Positions 54,539 through 63,500 of a stretch of 64,000 nucleotides of DNA are shown here, piece after piece. Below the pieces are notes generated by a model. The model was not told where the DNA came from and made no database searches. It saw only the letters and a program-made list of their open reading frames with translations. Origin of the DNA: an uncultured Prevotellaceae bacterium (GTDB taxonomy: Bacteria; Bacteroidota; Bacteroidia; Bacteroidales; Muribaculaceae). The position numbers and the translations under genes were made by a program. Position 1 is the stretch's first letter; every line of letters starts with the position of its first letter. The DNA is taken from positions 36,321-100,320 of the forward strand of contig ONKF01000017.1 in NCBI GenBank assembly GCA_900318335.1, given 5' to 3'.

Positions 54539-55303
54539 ATGAAAACTGCTCCCCACTATCATCTCTTATTGGTGCTGGCCACACTGCTGCTGTGCTGCTG
54601 CACCACCTGTAAACCCAAGCAGACCACTATGGAACAAGACAACACCATCGACATGCAGGGCTCGCCCGTGATGATTGACGACACCACGGTGAATGGCCTT
54701 GTCATCTATTATCCGCAATACAGCCGCATCGACCTCGTGTGCGGCAAGATGCCCGACAAGCACGACACGACCGTCATCTACTGTGCCGAGGCAGCCTTTA
54801 CCCACGAGCTGCTCGATGAGTTTGCCCACAGCAACATCGACGGCGACCACGTGAGTGGCGGCAAGCGCTACATGGGCGCCAAGTGCAAGGACAACAGCGG
54901 CGCATTTGCCTGGTTTGGCGACACGACGTGGGAATTTGTACATGGTGAATATGGCGAACTGCTCGACAGCGTGGCCGAGGCGGGTGGCATGGGATTTGGC
55001 CAGGCCATCATTATCCATGGCGGGGAAAGCATACGCCCCCTGTGGCGCGATGGCGTGAACCAGTACCGCGCACTGTGTGAGAAGGATGGACGGCTGTGTA
55101 TCGTCGATAGCCGCAAGGCAGTCGAATATGAGGATTTTGTGGAGATGTTAGAGCAATTCGCGCCGACCCATGCCCTCTATATGGACATGGGTGCCGGATG
55201 GAACCATTCCTGGTGGCGCGACGGCAAGGGCAAGGCCCATGAGATTCACCCTGTAGCCGACAAGTCACGCTATTGCACTAACTGGATCACCTTCTACAAA
55301 TAA
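54539..55303 (+). CDS. Lipoprotein of unknown function, possible phosphodiester-glycosidase-like fold
   Basis: A 254-residue protein with signal MKTAPHYHLLLVLATLLLCCC and a cysteine cluster at the processing site. The mature part has YYPQYSRIDLVCGKMPDK, FTHELLDEFAHSNIDGDHVSGGKRYMG and GGMGFGQAIIIHGG, then a C-terminal ALYMDMGAGWNHSWWRD and YCTNWITFYK. The 'D-M-G-x-G' and final 'TNWITFY' are reminiscent of NAGPA/DUF2233 proteins, but the match is weak and the function remains open. Confidence 0.65.
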   Translation: MKTAPHYHLLLVLATLLLCCCTTCKPKQTTMEQDNTIDMQGSPVMIDDTTVNGLVIYYPQYSRIDLVCGKMPDKHDTTVIYCAEAAFTHELLDEFAHSNIDGDHVSGGKRYMGAKCKDNSGAFAWFGDTTWEFVHGEYGELLDSVAEAGGMGFGQAIIIHGGESIRPLWRDGVNQYRALCEKDGRLCIVDSRKAVEYEDFVEMLEQFAPTHALYMDMGAGWNHSWWRDGKGKAHEIHPVADKSRYCTNWITFYK

Positions 55304-55342
55304 CCCCTAAAAAACAACTACAAAGCAACAATTAAAGAAGAA

Positions 55343-55407
55343 AACAAGAAATACAAGAAGTACAATATTTTGATTATCAATTAATTGTATTTCTTGTACT
55401 TCTTGTT
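55343..55407. repeat. Dispersed palindromic repeat, copy 4
   Basis: 24-nt arms at 55343-55366 and 55384-55407 with two mismatches. The left arm is identical to copies 1 and 2, with the same inner TTGATTATCAA. CCTTTTTTC follows. It lies between convergent genes. Confidence 0.8.
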
Positions 55408-55447
55408 TTCCTTTTTTCTTTTTTGTTGTTGAAGTTAGGGCTTTCGT

Positions 55448-57913
55448 TTATACGGTCTTTTCGGTGGGTAATGTTTGGATGTGGATATCGGTTTGCGGGA
55501 AGGGAATCTCAATACCGTTCTCATTGAGCACATCGTAGATATTCTCCTTGATTTTAGCGATATCGGCTACCTGTGAGGCCACACGCACCCACACGACGAC
55601 CAGCAGGTCCACACTGCTCTCACCGAAGTTCTGGAACAGCACCTGAACACCCTTGCTGGGGTCGTAGCAATCCAACTGCTTGATGCGGTCGATAATCATC
55701 TCGCGCACATGGTCAATCTTGCTGCCGTAGGCCACGCCGACGGTAATCTTGGCCATCTCATAGCCGTGGTTGCGGGTCATGTTCTTGAAATTCTTGGTAA
55801 ACAGCTGGCTGTTCAAGAAAGCGATGACCGAGCCATCGATGGTCTCGACAAGTGTGCTCTGGTAGTTAATGTTGCTGACCTTGCCGCGCACACCGTCACA
55901 CTCGATGACATCACCAATCTTGACACGGCCGTTCATCAGCGACAGGCCGTAGAACAGGTTCTCGAGGGTGTCCTTCATGGCAAAACCGATACCTGTCGAG
56001 AGACCCGTGAGAATGAATGTGATGCCCGTGCGGCTAACTTCCAGGGTTACCAGCACCATGTAGATGTAGATACCCCAGCCGATGTACTTGATGATGTTCA
56101 TCGAGAGGGTCACGGCCTTGGATGCGGCCTTGACTTTAGCCTTGGCATTAGGATCATCCTGAATAACTGTTTCTATATCGATTTCCTTATCGTCATCGAC
56201 GTCGTTTTCCTGCTCATACATCAATATGGCCTTTGCTTCGGCACGATTCTGTTTCCACAACTGATAGCCCTGGATAAACAGGTAGATGATGTAATTGAAG
56301 ACAAAGGCAACTGCCACACATGCCAGTATCCTGTCCAGCGAGAGTACTATGACTCCCGGCTGATTGACAAACTTGTAGAAGAAGATGCGCTCACACCACT
56401 GAGTGAGGTCAAACACCCGAGCGGCCCAATATATCGAGAGTGCAACGCTGATGGTGGCTGCAATGGGGATGACCATCTTATATATGGCATCATAGAACCA
56501 CGTTTGCCTCACGTCGGCGTCACTGGGGATAAATTTTTTCTCGTAGGAATGCAGCAGGTCATAGATGACAGTGATGCTCTGGATGAGGGTTAACTGCATG
56601 ATCCACCAGATGAGTACCTGTACACTCATCAGCGTGAAACCCATCCATGCCATAACTGTTGAAACAGCCATAACGATGAAGGATATCCAGGAGTAGAGCA
56701 CATCACTGCGGGGCACATCGCCATTGTGACGGCGGTTAACAATCAGTTGCCAGATGGTAAACACCAGCAACAGGATTGGGAATACCATATTCACCACAGT
56801 GCTGGGCAGGAACACGATACGGAAGAAGAACACCACAAATCCCAACACCAATACCGGCACATAGAGCTTGATGCCGTTCTTAACAGCGTCTCCGCTGATG
56901 CGAATGATAATCGACAGCATGATGACCACAATGAGCCAGGCATACTCACTCAACAGCCGCGTGGCCATAACCATGAAGTTCTGTTCGGTGAATCTGGAAA
57001 TAACAAACGTCGCTATACCAAATACCGCTGCCGCCACACAGATGATGATGCACGAGCGTTTCTTGAGGAATATGGCGTGAGATGAACTCGAGAGCACACT
57101 CTTGGGTATCAACTTGATAATAAGCCAACTGAGTAACAATGCACCTACTATATACACCGCCATGAAGATAAACAGGAAACCGATGAGCGTAGAACGCCAC
57201 TCGCTCTTGGTTTTGCGCGGATGTGAATATTTCTCTTCAAAGTCTCTCTTAATACTTCTCCAGTTATAACTGAATCTGTCCAGAATCTGAAAATAGGATT
57301 GACCACCGTTGACAAACACATTCTGGCGGATACGCTCATACATCGACAAGGCATGGTCATTGAGCTTCTTGGCCTTGTCGGCGACCCATTGGCGCTTCTC
57401 GTGGTTGTCCTTCATGGTCTCACGCGTGCGCTTGATTTCGTTCTCTATAAACTTGGCCAGATACACGCAGCTGTCGCGCATGGCATGCATCTCGGAAGTC
57501 TTGAGCTGATAGTCAGGAATATTGTTGAGCGCCTTCACCAGGTTCTCGTATTGGTTAATCTGCTCATACTGCTGCTGTTCAAATTGCTTGAACGACCTCG
57601 TTCTGGACACGCGCTCATAGAGCGATGTGGCCTGGCCACAGGCATAGGCCAGGTCAAACACGTTCTGCTCATTCTGACTATAGAGCATTAACTCGATGTT
57701 ATTACACAGTTCCAAGTCACGCCCAATGCTGCGCTGGAACTGCTTGTTGCGCTGTTCAAAGCGCTTGGCACGCTCCCGTTGCTTCTTGTGGGCCTCGCTC
57801 AGTTCCTCGCACAGCACGCCCAGCGTCTGCTCCATGTTGGCCTCCTTGAGCACAGCACCAGCCGGCAGCACCGTCGCCAGCACCAGCAACACCAATAATA
57901 TCTTTTTCTTCAT
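55448..57913 (-). CDS. Large MscS-type mechanosensitive channel
   Basis: An 821-residue inner-membrane protein. A signal peptide (MKKKILLVLLVLATVLPAGA) is followed by a long helical periplasmic domain (about 20-250, with QRERAKRFEQRNKQFQRS), then about ten hydrophobic helices and the MscS pore/beta domain near 640-700 (GISTGIGFAMKDTLENLFYGLSLMNGRVKIGDVIECDGVRGKV). The C-terminal cytoplasmic domain ends near PFPQTDIHIQTL. It resembles the KefA/MscM size class that opens on osmotic downshock. The start at 57911-57913 is chosen to give a proper signal peptide. Confidence 0.9.
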   Translation of the reverse strand: MKKKILLVLLVLATVLPAGAVLKEANMEQTLGVLCEELSEAHKKQRERAKRFEQRNKQFQRSIGRDLELCNNIELMLYSQNEQNVFDLAYACGQATSLYERVSRTRSFKQFEQQQYEQINQYENLVKALNNIPDYQLKTSEMHAMRDSCVYLAKFIENEIKRTRETMKDNHEKRQWVADKAKKLNDHALSMYERIRQNVFVNGGQSYFQILDRFSYNWRSIKRDFEEKYSHPRKTKSEWRSTLIGFLFIFMAVYIVGALLLSWLIIKLIPKSVLSSSSHAIFLKKRSCIIICVAAAVFGIATFVISRFTEQNFMVMATRLLSEYAWLIVVIMLSIIIRISGDAVKNGIKLYVPVLVLGFVVFFFRIVFLPSTVVNMVFPILLLVFTIWQLIVNRRHNGDVPRSDVLYSWISFIVMAVSTVMAWMGFTLMSVQVLIWWIMQLTLIQSITVIYDLLHSYEKKFIPSDADVRQTWFYDAIYKMVIPIAATISVALSIYWAARVFDLTQWCERIFFYKFVNQPGVIVLSLDRILACVAVAFVFNYIIYLFIQGYQLWKQNRAEAKAILMYEQENDVDDDKEIDIETVIQDDPNAKAKVKAASKAVTLSMNIIKYIGWGIYIYMVLVTLEVSRTGITFILTGLSTGIGFAMKDTLENLFYGLSLMNGRVKIGDVIECDGVRGKVSNINYQSTLVETIDGSVIAFLNSQLFTKNFKNMTRNHGYEMAKITVGVAYGSKIDHVREMIIDRIKQLDCYDPSKGVQVLFQNFGESSVDLLVVVWVRVASQVADIAKIKENIYDVLNENGIEIPFPQTDIHIQTLPTEKTV

Positions 57914-57939
57914 CTTTATCATGATTAAAAATATAGCGG

Positions 57940-57972
57940 CAAAGATACTATTTTTCCTCCAAATCTCCCAAA
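57940..57972 (-). promoter_or_regulatory. Promoter of the mechanosensitive channel gene
   Basis: On the minus strand TTTG (57972-57969), a 21-nt spacer and TATCTTTG (57947-57940). It overlaps a longer in-frame ORF, supporting the downstream start. Confidence 0.6.
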
Positions 57973-58061
57973 TGACGAAGGGTGGGCGACTCCTTATTGC
58001 GGGAGCGCCCACCCTTGCAGTGTGGATTTATGTTCTGTTTAGAGAACTATCTACATCATGA

Positions 58062-58895
58062 TCACTTGAACCAAGTGAACTCAAAGTAACCGCCAGTGTG
58101 CAGGTCACTGCCATTGAGGAAGAGGAAGTTAAGGGCATAGGTGTTGCCGTCTTGCTCAATGAAGCAGTAGCTGGGATAATCGCTGGTGAAGTAGCCATAG
58201 TACTTGTCACTACCATCCATATAATACAGAGGCATAGTTCCCTCAGAAATCTTAATGGAGCCATCCTGATTGAGAATAAACTCTAAGTCGGCGTCACAAG
58301 TCTGGCTGGGGTCAACCTCCGAATCAACGTAAACGTAGTACAGAGGCGAGAGCAAACGATACACGTTGGTGCCCTCGGCATTCATAACGGGCACTTCCTC
58401 GGCAGAGAACATCTCAGTGTACCAACCATCTACAACGGTGCAGTAGCCAGCAGAAACCCAATTGTAGTCACACATCACCTCAACATAGGTCGTATTGATC
58501 TGCTCACCAAACTTTGTATTGGCAGTAGCAACATCTTCATCCGAGAGTGTCAAGGTGCAGCCATAGCTGTTACCCTGTTTCATATTGGTAACCACAACAG
58601 TAGCATAGGCCATACCCTCGCCATCGGCAAAGGTCACCTTATCGCTCTTGAGGGTCACACCCTCATCAGCTTCGACAATACTTAAAGTAGCAGTATAGGT
58701 TCCCTTGGTAATAGCACGACCGAGAGCAACAGGCACCTCAATTGAAGTCTGGTCGGTCAGCTTGCTCTGCTCGTCAGCAATAAATGAGATATTAGCCTGG
58801 GTGGGTTCAAAAATAGCACCCACATTATCCTTCTCACAGCTGGTCAGACCAACAGCAACGAGCGCCAATCCTAAAATATATTTACCTAATTTCAT
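58062..58895 (-). CDS. SusE-position lipoprotein of the second susCD operon
   Basis: A 277-residue lipoprotein with signal MKLGKYILGLALVAVGLTSC (Cys20). The mature part opens with beta-sandwich-like strands (ANISFIADEQSKLTDQTSIEVPVALGRAITKGTYTATLSI) resembling DUF4843/Calx-beta-type domains. A Tyr-rich C-terminal half follows (RLLSPLYYVYVDSE, YYMDGSDKYYGYF). It lies 33 nt downstream of susD on the same strand, the slot used by surface-exposed glycan- or peptide-binding SusE/F-like proteins. The ligand is unknown. Confidence 0.78.
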   Translation of the reverse strand: MKLGKYILGLALVAVGLTSCEKDNVGAIFEPTQANISFIADEQSKLTDQTSIEVPVALGRAITKGTYTATLSIVEADEGVTLKSDKVTFADGEGMAYATVVVTNMKQGNSYGCTLTLSDEDVATANTKFGEQINTTYVEVMCDYNWVSAGYCTVVDGWYTEMFSAEEVPVMNAEGTNVYRLLSPLYYVYVDSEVDPSQTCDADLEFILNQDGSIKISEGTMPLYYMDGSDKYYGYFTSDYPSYCFIEQDGNTYALNFLFLNGSDLHTGGYFEFTWFK

Positions 58896-58928
58896 AATAT
58901 TCAATTAGTTAATGAGATTTAACATTCT

Positions 58929-60470
58929 TTACTTGTAGTCACCCATGGGGTTCTGGTCCTTAGAGGCATCCATATTAGTATTGCCATCAAACTCAGCCTG
59001 AGGAATAGTCAGTACCCACAGATAGCTTTCAGGATCCTTAGCAGCAGCGGCGTGAGTCGGAATCAGCAGACCATCGGGCCAGCCATAAGCACTCTTACGC
59101 TCGAAGCCCTGGTGCAGACGGCGGATGGTGTAGATGCGGCCATCCTCGCCCCACAGCTCAAGACGACGCTGGATGAGGATTTCCTCAAGCAGTGAGCCAG
59201 TCTCGTCGGTGGTGATAGTAGCAAGTGCATTACCGGTCTTGCTGGTGCTGTAATTAGCGTCACGCACGCTCATCAGTGCCATCAGGTACTCCTTGGCCTG
59301 AGCATCGTTGCCATTGTGGCAAGCGGCCTCGGCAGCATTGAGGTACATCTCCTCGACGCGCATCCAGATGTAGTCACCCATCCAAGTCTGGAGGTCAGAG
59401 AAGTCAAACTTCCTCTGGATATAGCCACCGGTGCTGTAATCGGCATCGCTGGGATCCCACCATGCACGACGGGTGTCGGAAGACCTCATCTTGTTATACA
59501 GCCAAGTAGAAATCTGCTTGGGAGCACTGTTACCATAGGCTCCGTCGGTGCTCATATGAGCAAAGAACGAAGCGTACATACCGGTCTGGTCACCCACGAT
59601 CTGAGCACCCCACATCACGTTACCGGCATCAACACTGTTGGTGCCCATGAACGAGTTGACGGGAATGATTCTCTTGCCGCTGGCCTTGATAGCCTTGTCG
59701 GCAGCATCGAGAGCGTCGGCCCACTTCTCCTCGACGAGGCAGATGCGGGACTTGAGACCCAAAGCAACGGCATAACCCATGTGGCTGGGATGACGCTGAG
59801 CGGGCGACTTGGCCAGCAGCTCAATAGCCTTGTTGATGTCCTTGTCGATCTGCTCATAAACCTGCTTAACAGTCGAGCGGGGCTGACCGGTGGTGCTGGT
59901 CATTGTGGGCTCATTGTAGATGGGCACACAGGGATCATCCTGGAATTTGTAGTTACGTGCAAAGGTCTGTGACAGCATGAAGTAGCTGTAAGCACGGATA
60001 GCGTAGGCCTGACCAATAACATAGCTAACGTCCTCGGTAGAACCAGCCATGGTCTCCTCGGCAGCAATGATATAGTTAGCATTGGCAATCCATGTATAGT
60101 AAGCCATCCACAGGTCATAGCTGCGCCAAGCACCACTGGTGTAGCGGGTCTTTACATTATAAGCAGCGTCAAACCAGAACCAACCAGAACCCTGGGCACC
60201 CATGATGAAGTCGTCACCCATCACTTCGGCCATCAGGTTATAAGCACTGATACCGAAGCACTGGTGGGTGTTACCGGTAGTGGACCAGCCAGCAGTGTAC
60301 ATTGAGCGGTAGATACCGTTCAGGGGGATGAGGGCCTTGGTAGCATCGCTCATGAAGGTTGAACCTGACATGGAGTCGGTGGGCTCGGTCTCCAGCATAT
60401 CGTTACTGCAAGACGAGAGGCACAGCACGCCAAACATCCCAATAAACAAATATTTAAATATCTTTTTCAT
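58929..60470 (-). CDS. SusD/RagB family outer-membrane lipoprotein
   Basis: Surface binding partner of the SusC at 60590-64000; 513 residues. The lipoprotein signal MKKIFKYLFIGMFGVLCLSSC has Cys21. SusD landmarks are the N-terminal LETEPTDSMSGSTFMSDATKALIPLNGIYRSMY, TPR-like helices (GQAYAIRAYSYFMLSQTFARNY) and the C-terminal LEEILIQRRLELWGEDGRIYTIRRL. It is 119 nt downstream of susC in the same operon. It belongs to a different subgroup from the SusD at 11898, so the two systems likely take different ligands. Confidence 0.93.
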   Translation of the reverse strand: MKKIFKYLFIGMFGVLCLSSCSNDMLETEPTDSMSGSTFMSDATKALIPLNGIYRSMYTAGWSTTGNTHQCFGISAYNLMAEVMGDDFIMGAQGSGWFWFDAAYNVKTRYTSGAWRSYDLWMAYYTWIANANYIIAAEETMAGSTEDVSYVIGQAYAIRAYSYFMLSQTFARNYKFQDDPCVPIYNEPTMTSTTGQPRSTVKQVYEQIDKDINKAIELLAKSPAQRHPSHMGYAVALGLKSRICLVEEKWADALDAADKAIKASGKRIIPVNSFMGTNSVDAGNVMWGAQIVGDQTGMYASFFAHMSTDGAYGNSAPKQISTWLYNKMRSSDTRRAWWDPSDADYSTGGYIQRKFDFSDLQTWMGDYIWMRVEEMYLNAAEAACHNGNDAQAKEYLMALMSVRDANYSTSKTGNALATITTDETGSLLEEILIQRRLELWGEDGRIYTIRRLHQGFERKSAYGWPDGLLIPTHAAAAKDPESYLWVLTIPQAEFDGNTNMDASKDQNPMGDYK

Positions 60471-60550
60471 GTTTATATCTTGTTTTTAAGTTGTAAGTTT
60501 TAAGTAGGTTTTGTATCGTCTGAAAATTGTATTGTCAAGAGGTATATTAC

Positions 60551-60579
60551 TTAAAGCTAAAAACTTAAAGCTAAAAACT
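60551..60579. repeat. Short tandem repeat in the second susC-susD spacer
   Basis: TTAAAGCTAAAAAC occurs twice in tandem. The first susC-susD spacer carries related TTTAAAG/ACTAAAAACT units. Confidence 0.55.
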
Positions 60580-60589
60580 CTATTAATTC

Positions 60590-63500
60590 TTACTTCACGA
60601 TGATTTCGCAAATCGAAACACGGTTCCAGCTCAATTCGTCAAACATGTTGCTGATACCCTGGCCAGCGGCGTTGATGCGGTTGGCAGCGATACCATACTT
60701 CTTGACGAGCATATCCTTCACGCTGGCGGCACGGCCGTTAGCGAGCTTGATGTTCACATCCTCCTTGCCCTCGGGCGAAGCATAACCCTTGATAACGCAG
60801 GTTGCCTCGGGATGGCTCTTGAGGTAAGCAGCCACGCGCTCAACGTTGGCACGCTGGTCGGCGGTGATAGCGGTACCCGACTTGGGGAAGTGAACCAGGA
60901 TGTTCATGTACTGCTTGCTGTTGTCTACCACCTTGGGAGCAACATTCTTGGCAGCATTCAGGTCGTTGCGGCAGTTGGCCAGGGCGCGGTTAGCGGCGTC
61001 GAGGTCACCCTGCAGCTGAGCCAGACGGCTATTAGCGTCGGCAGCGGCACCCTGAGCGTCAGCGAGCTGAGCGCGCAGGTCATTGATCTGGCTGTTGAGT
61101 GCATTCACGTTAACAGCGGGAGCGGCAGCTGCATAGCTCTTACCGAAGTTCAGCTCGATACCCACGGTGTAGGTGCGGTTGGGGCTGTAGTCATAATCGG
61201 TACCACCACTGAAGTTGTACTGGGGATCCATACCATTGAGGTGAGTGAACAATGCCAGGTTGTCAACCGAACCGAAGATACGGGCACCGGTCATACCCAG
61301 CTTGCCAATCCATGACATGGGCAGTGCATAAGCCAGAGTGATATTCTTGATAGCAAAGTAGCTAGCGTCGATCAGGAAACGGTCGGATTGCAGGATAGTA
61401 CCGGCAATCTCTACACGAGGAACGTCGGTCACGTCACCGGGCTTCTGCCAACGGCGAAGCATGTTCTTGTTCCAAGTCGAGCTCAGATACCACAGATCCA
61501 TATCGCTGTTATAAAGGGCATCATAAACCTTGCCACCCAGCGAGTAGGTAGTCAGTACGCTCAGGGTCAGACCCTTCCAGGTGAAGTCGGTACCCAGTGA
61601 ACCGAAGATGTCGGCCTGGCGGCTACCCTGGTGGTACTTGCAGTTAGCAGCAACTGAGTAATCGTCGGTGATATAATCACTGCCCTCAATCATCTTACCA
61701 TCATCGTCCTTATCATATGCCCAGTACAGTGCTTTACCAGTCGAGGGATCAACACCTGCGCTCTTGGCTATATAATAGGTATAGATGGGCAGACCTTCCT
61801 CAATCACGCGAACACCATAGGTAAGCACGGGAGCTTCCTTGGTCAGCTTGATGACCTTGTTCCTGTTGTGGGTAGCCATTGCGGTAATGTTCCACTCAAA
61901 GTCGGCAGTGCGGACGGGGGTAATGCGAAGCGAAGCCTCGACACCACGGTTGCGCATATCACCGACGTTGTCCATATAGCCGGTGAAACCGGTCGACGGT
62001 GCCATGGGACGGTTCAACAACAGGTCCTTAGTCAGACGGTTGTAGAATTCCACGTTCAACTGCAAGCGGTGGTTGAACAGGATAGCGTCGAAACCGGCAT
62101 TGAAGTTACGGCTCTTCTCCCAAGATACCATCTGGTTCTCGAGCGAAACGATCATTGCACCGAGGTTGGTAGCATTGCTGTAAGACAGGTCATACAGCGA
62201 CTGCCATGCGTAGTAGGTATCGAGCATATCGTTACCCTGCTCACCATAGCTGGCCTTTACTGACAGGTTGTTAACCCAACCCACGTTCTCCATGAACTTC
62301 TCACCAGATACACGCCAGTTAGCACCTACTGACCAGAAGGTACCCTTGTTGTACTTGGGATGGAAGCGTGAAGACTTATCCTGACGCAGCGAACCGCTCA
62401 GGAAGTAGCGGCCACCATAGTTATAATTCACACGACCCAGCCAAGAGTCGATGCGATACTTGTCACTGTAGGAGTCAGCCTCCAGCAGGGTGGTGGCGGG
62501 ACGCAACTCATAGATACCATCCACGAGGTTGGTCTTGCCAGCCAGCAGATAAGCAAACTCAAATGCATACCACTCATGACCAGCCAGCAGACCGATGGTG
62601 TGCTCACCGAAGGTGCGGTCCCAAGTCAACAACTGGTTGAAGGTATAGCTCTGAGTGCGACGGTTATACTTCTCGAGCAGACCACCGGCGTTAGCCTGGT
62701 TACCATGCTGAGAGTTCATGTAACGGGTGTTGTTCTGGTTCAAGTAGTCCAAGCTGAAGTTTACAGCAAACTTGATACCCTGACGCCAGCCGTACTTGGC
62801 CTGGTCACTACCCAGGATGATACCAGTGCGCAGACCGGCAACATCACGCTTGTTGATGGCCTTATCCAGTACCAGCATACCGAGCTGTGAGAAGTCATTC
62901 AACGAACCGGGACGATTGCCATTAGGAGTTGGCTCACCCCAGTCATACAGCACGTTACCATCACCATCATACATGGTCTTGCCGTCGATGTCCTTCAAAT
63001 AAACGGGGAACAACGGGTTGATGAACTGAGCGGTGTACCAGGGGTTGCTGGTCGAAGATCCATCATAGTCACTGAAGTTAGACATGGCGTGAGCCAACGA
63101 AATGTTGATGTTGGCACCCAACCAGTCAGTAATCTGGCTGGTGACGTTGGCACGGCCGGTATAACGCTCATAGTTGGTGGTCTTCAAGATACCATCCTCG
63201 TTCAAGTAACCCAGCGACATCATGTACTGTGCATGATCGCTACCGCCAGTCACCTGCAACTGATGCTCGTGACGGAAGGCATTTTTACGGATTACGCTAT
63301 CATACCAGTCCTCATCCCAAGCGCTCTGGGCGTCGGCACGCACTTGACCGGTTGCGGGATCGATAAGCTTGTCCCAAGTGTAGTTCTTGAAGGGATTGTA
63401 CTGCTCACCACCCAGACGGCCGCTCAGACCATTACGGGCAATAGCCTCGGCATCAGCCCAGCTATTTCCATTGTCAATAGCCTCGTTGCGCAGTGCCTCA

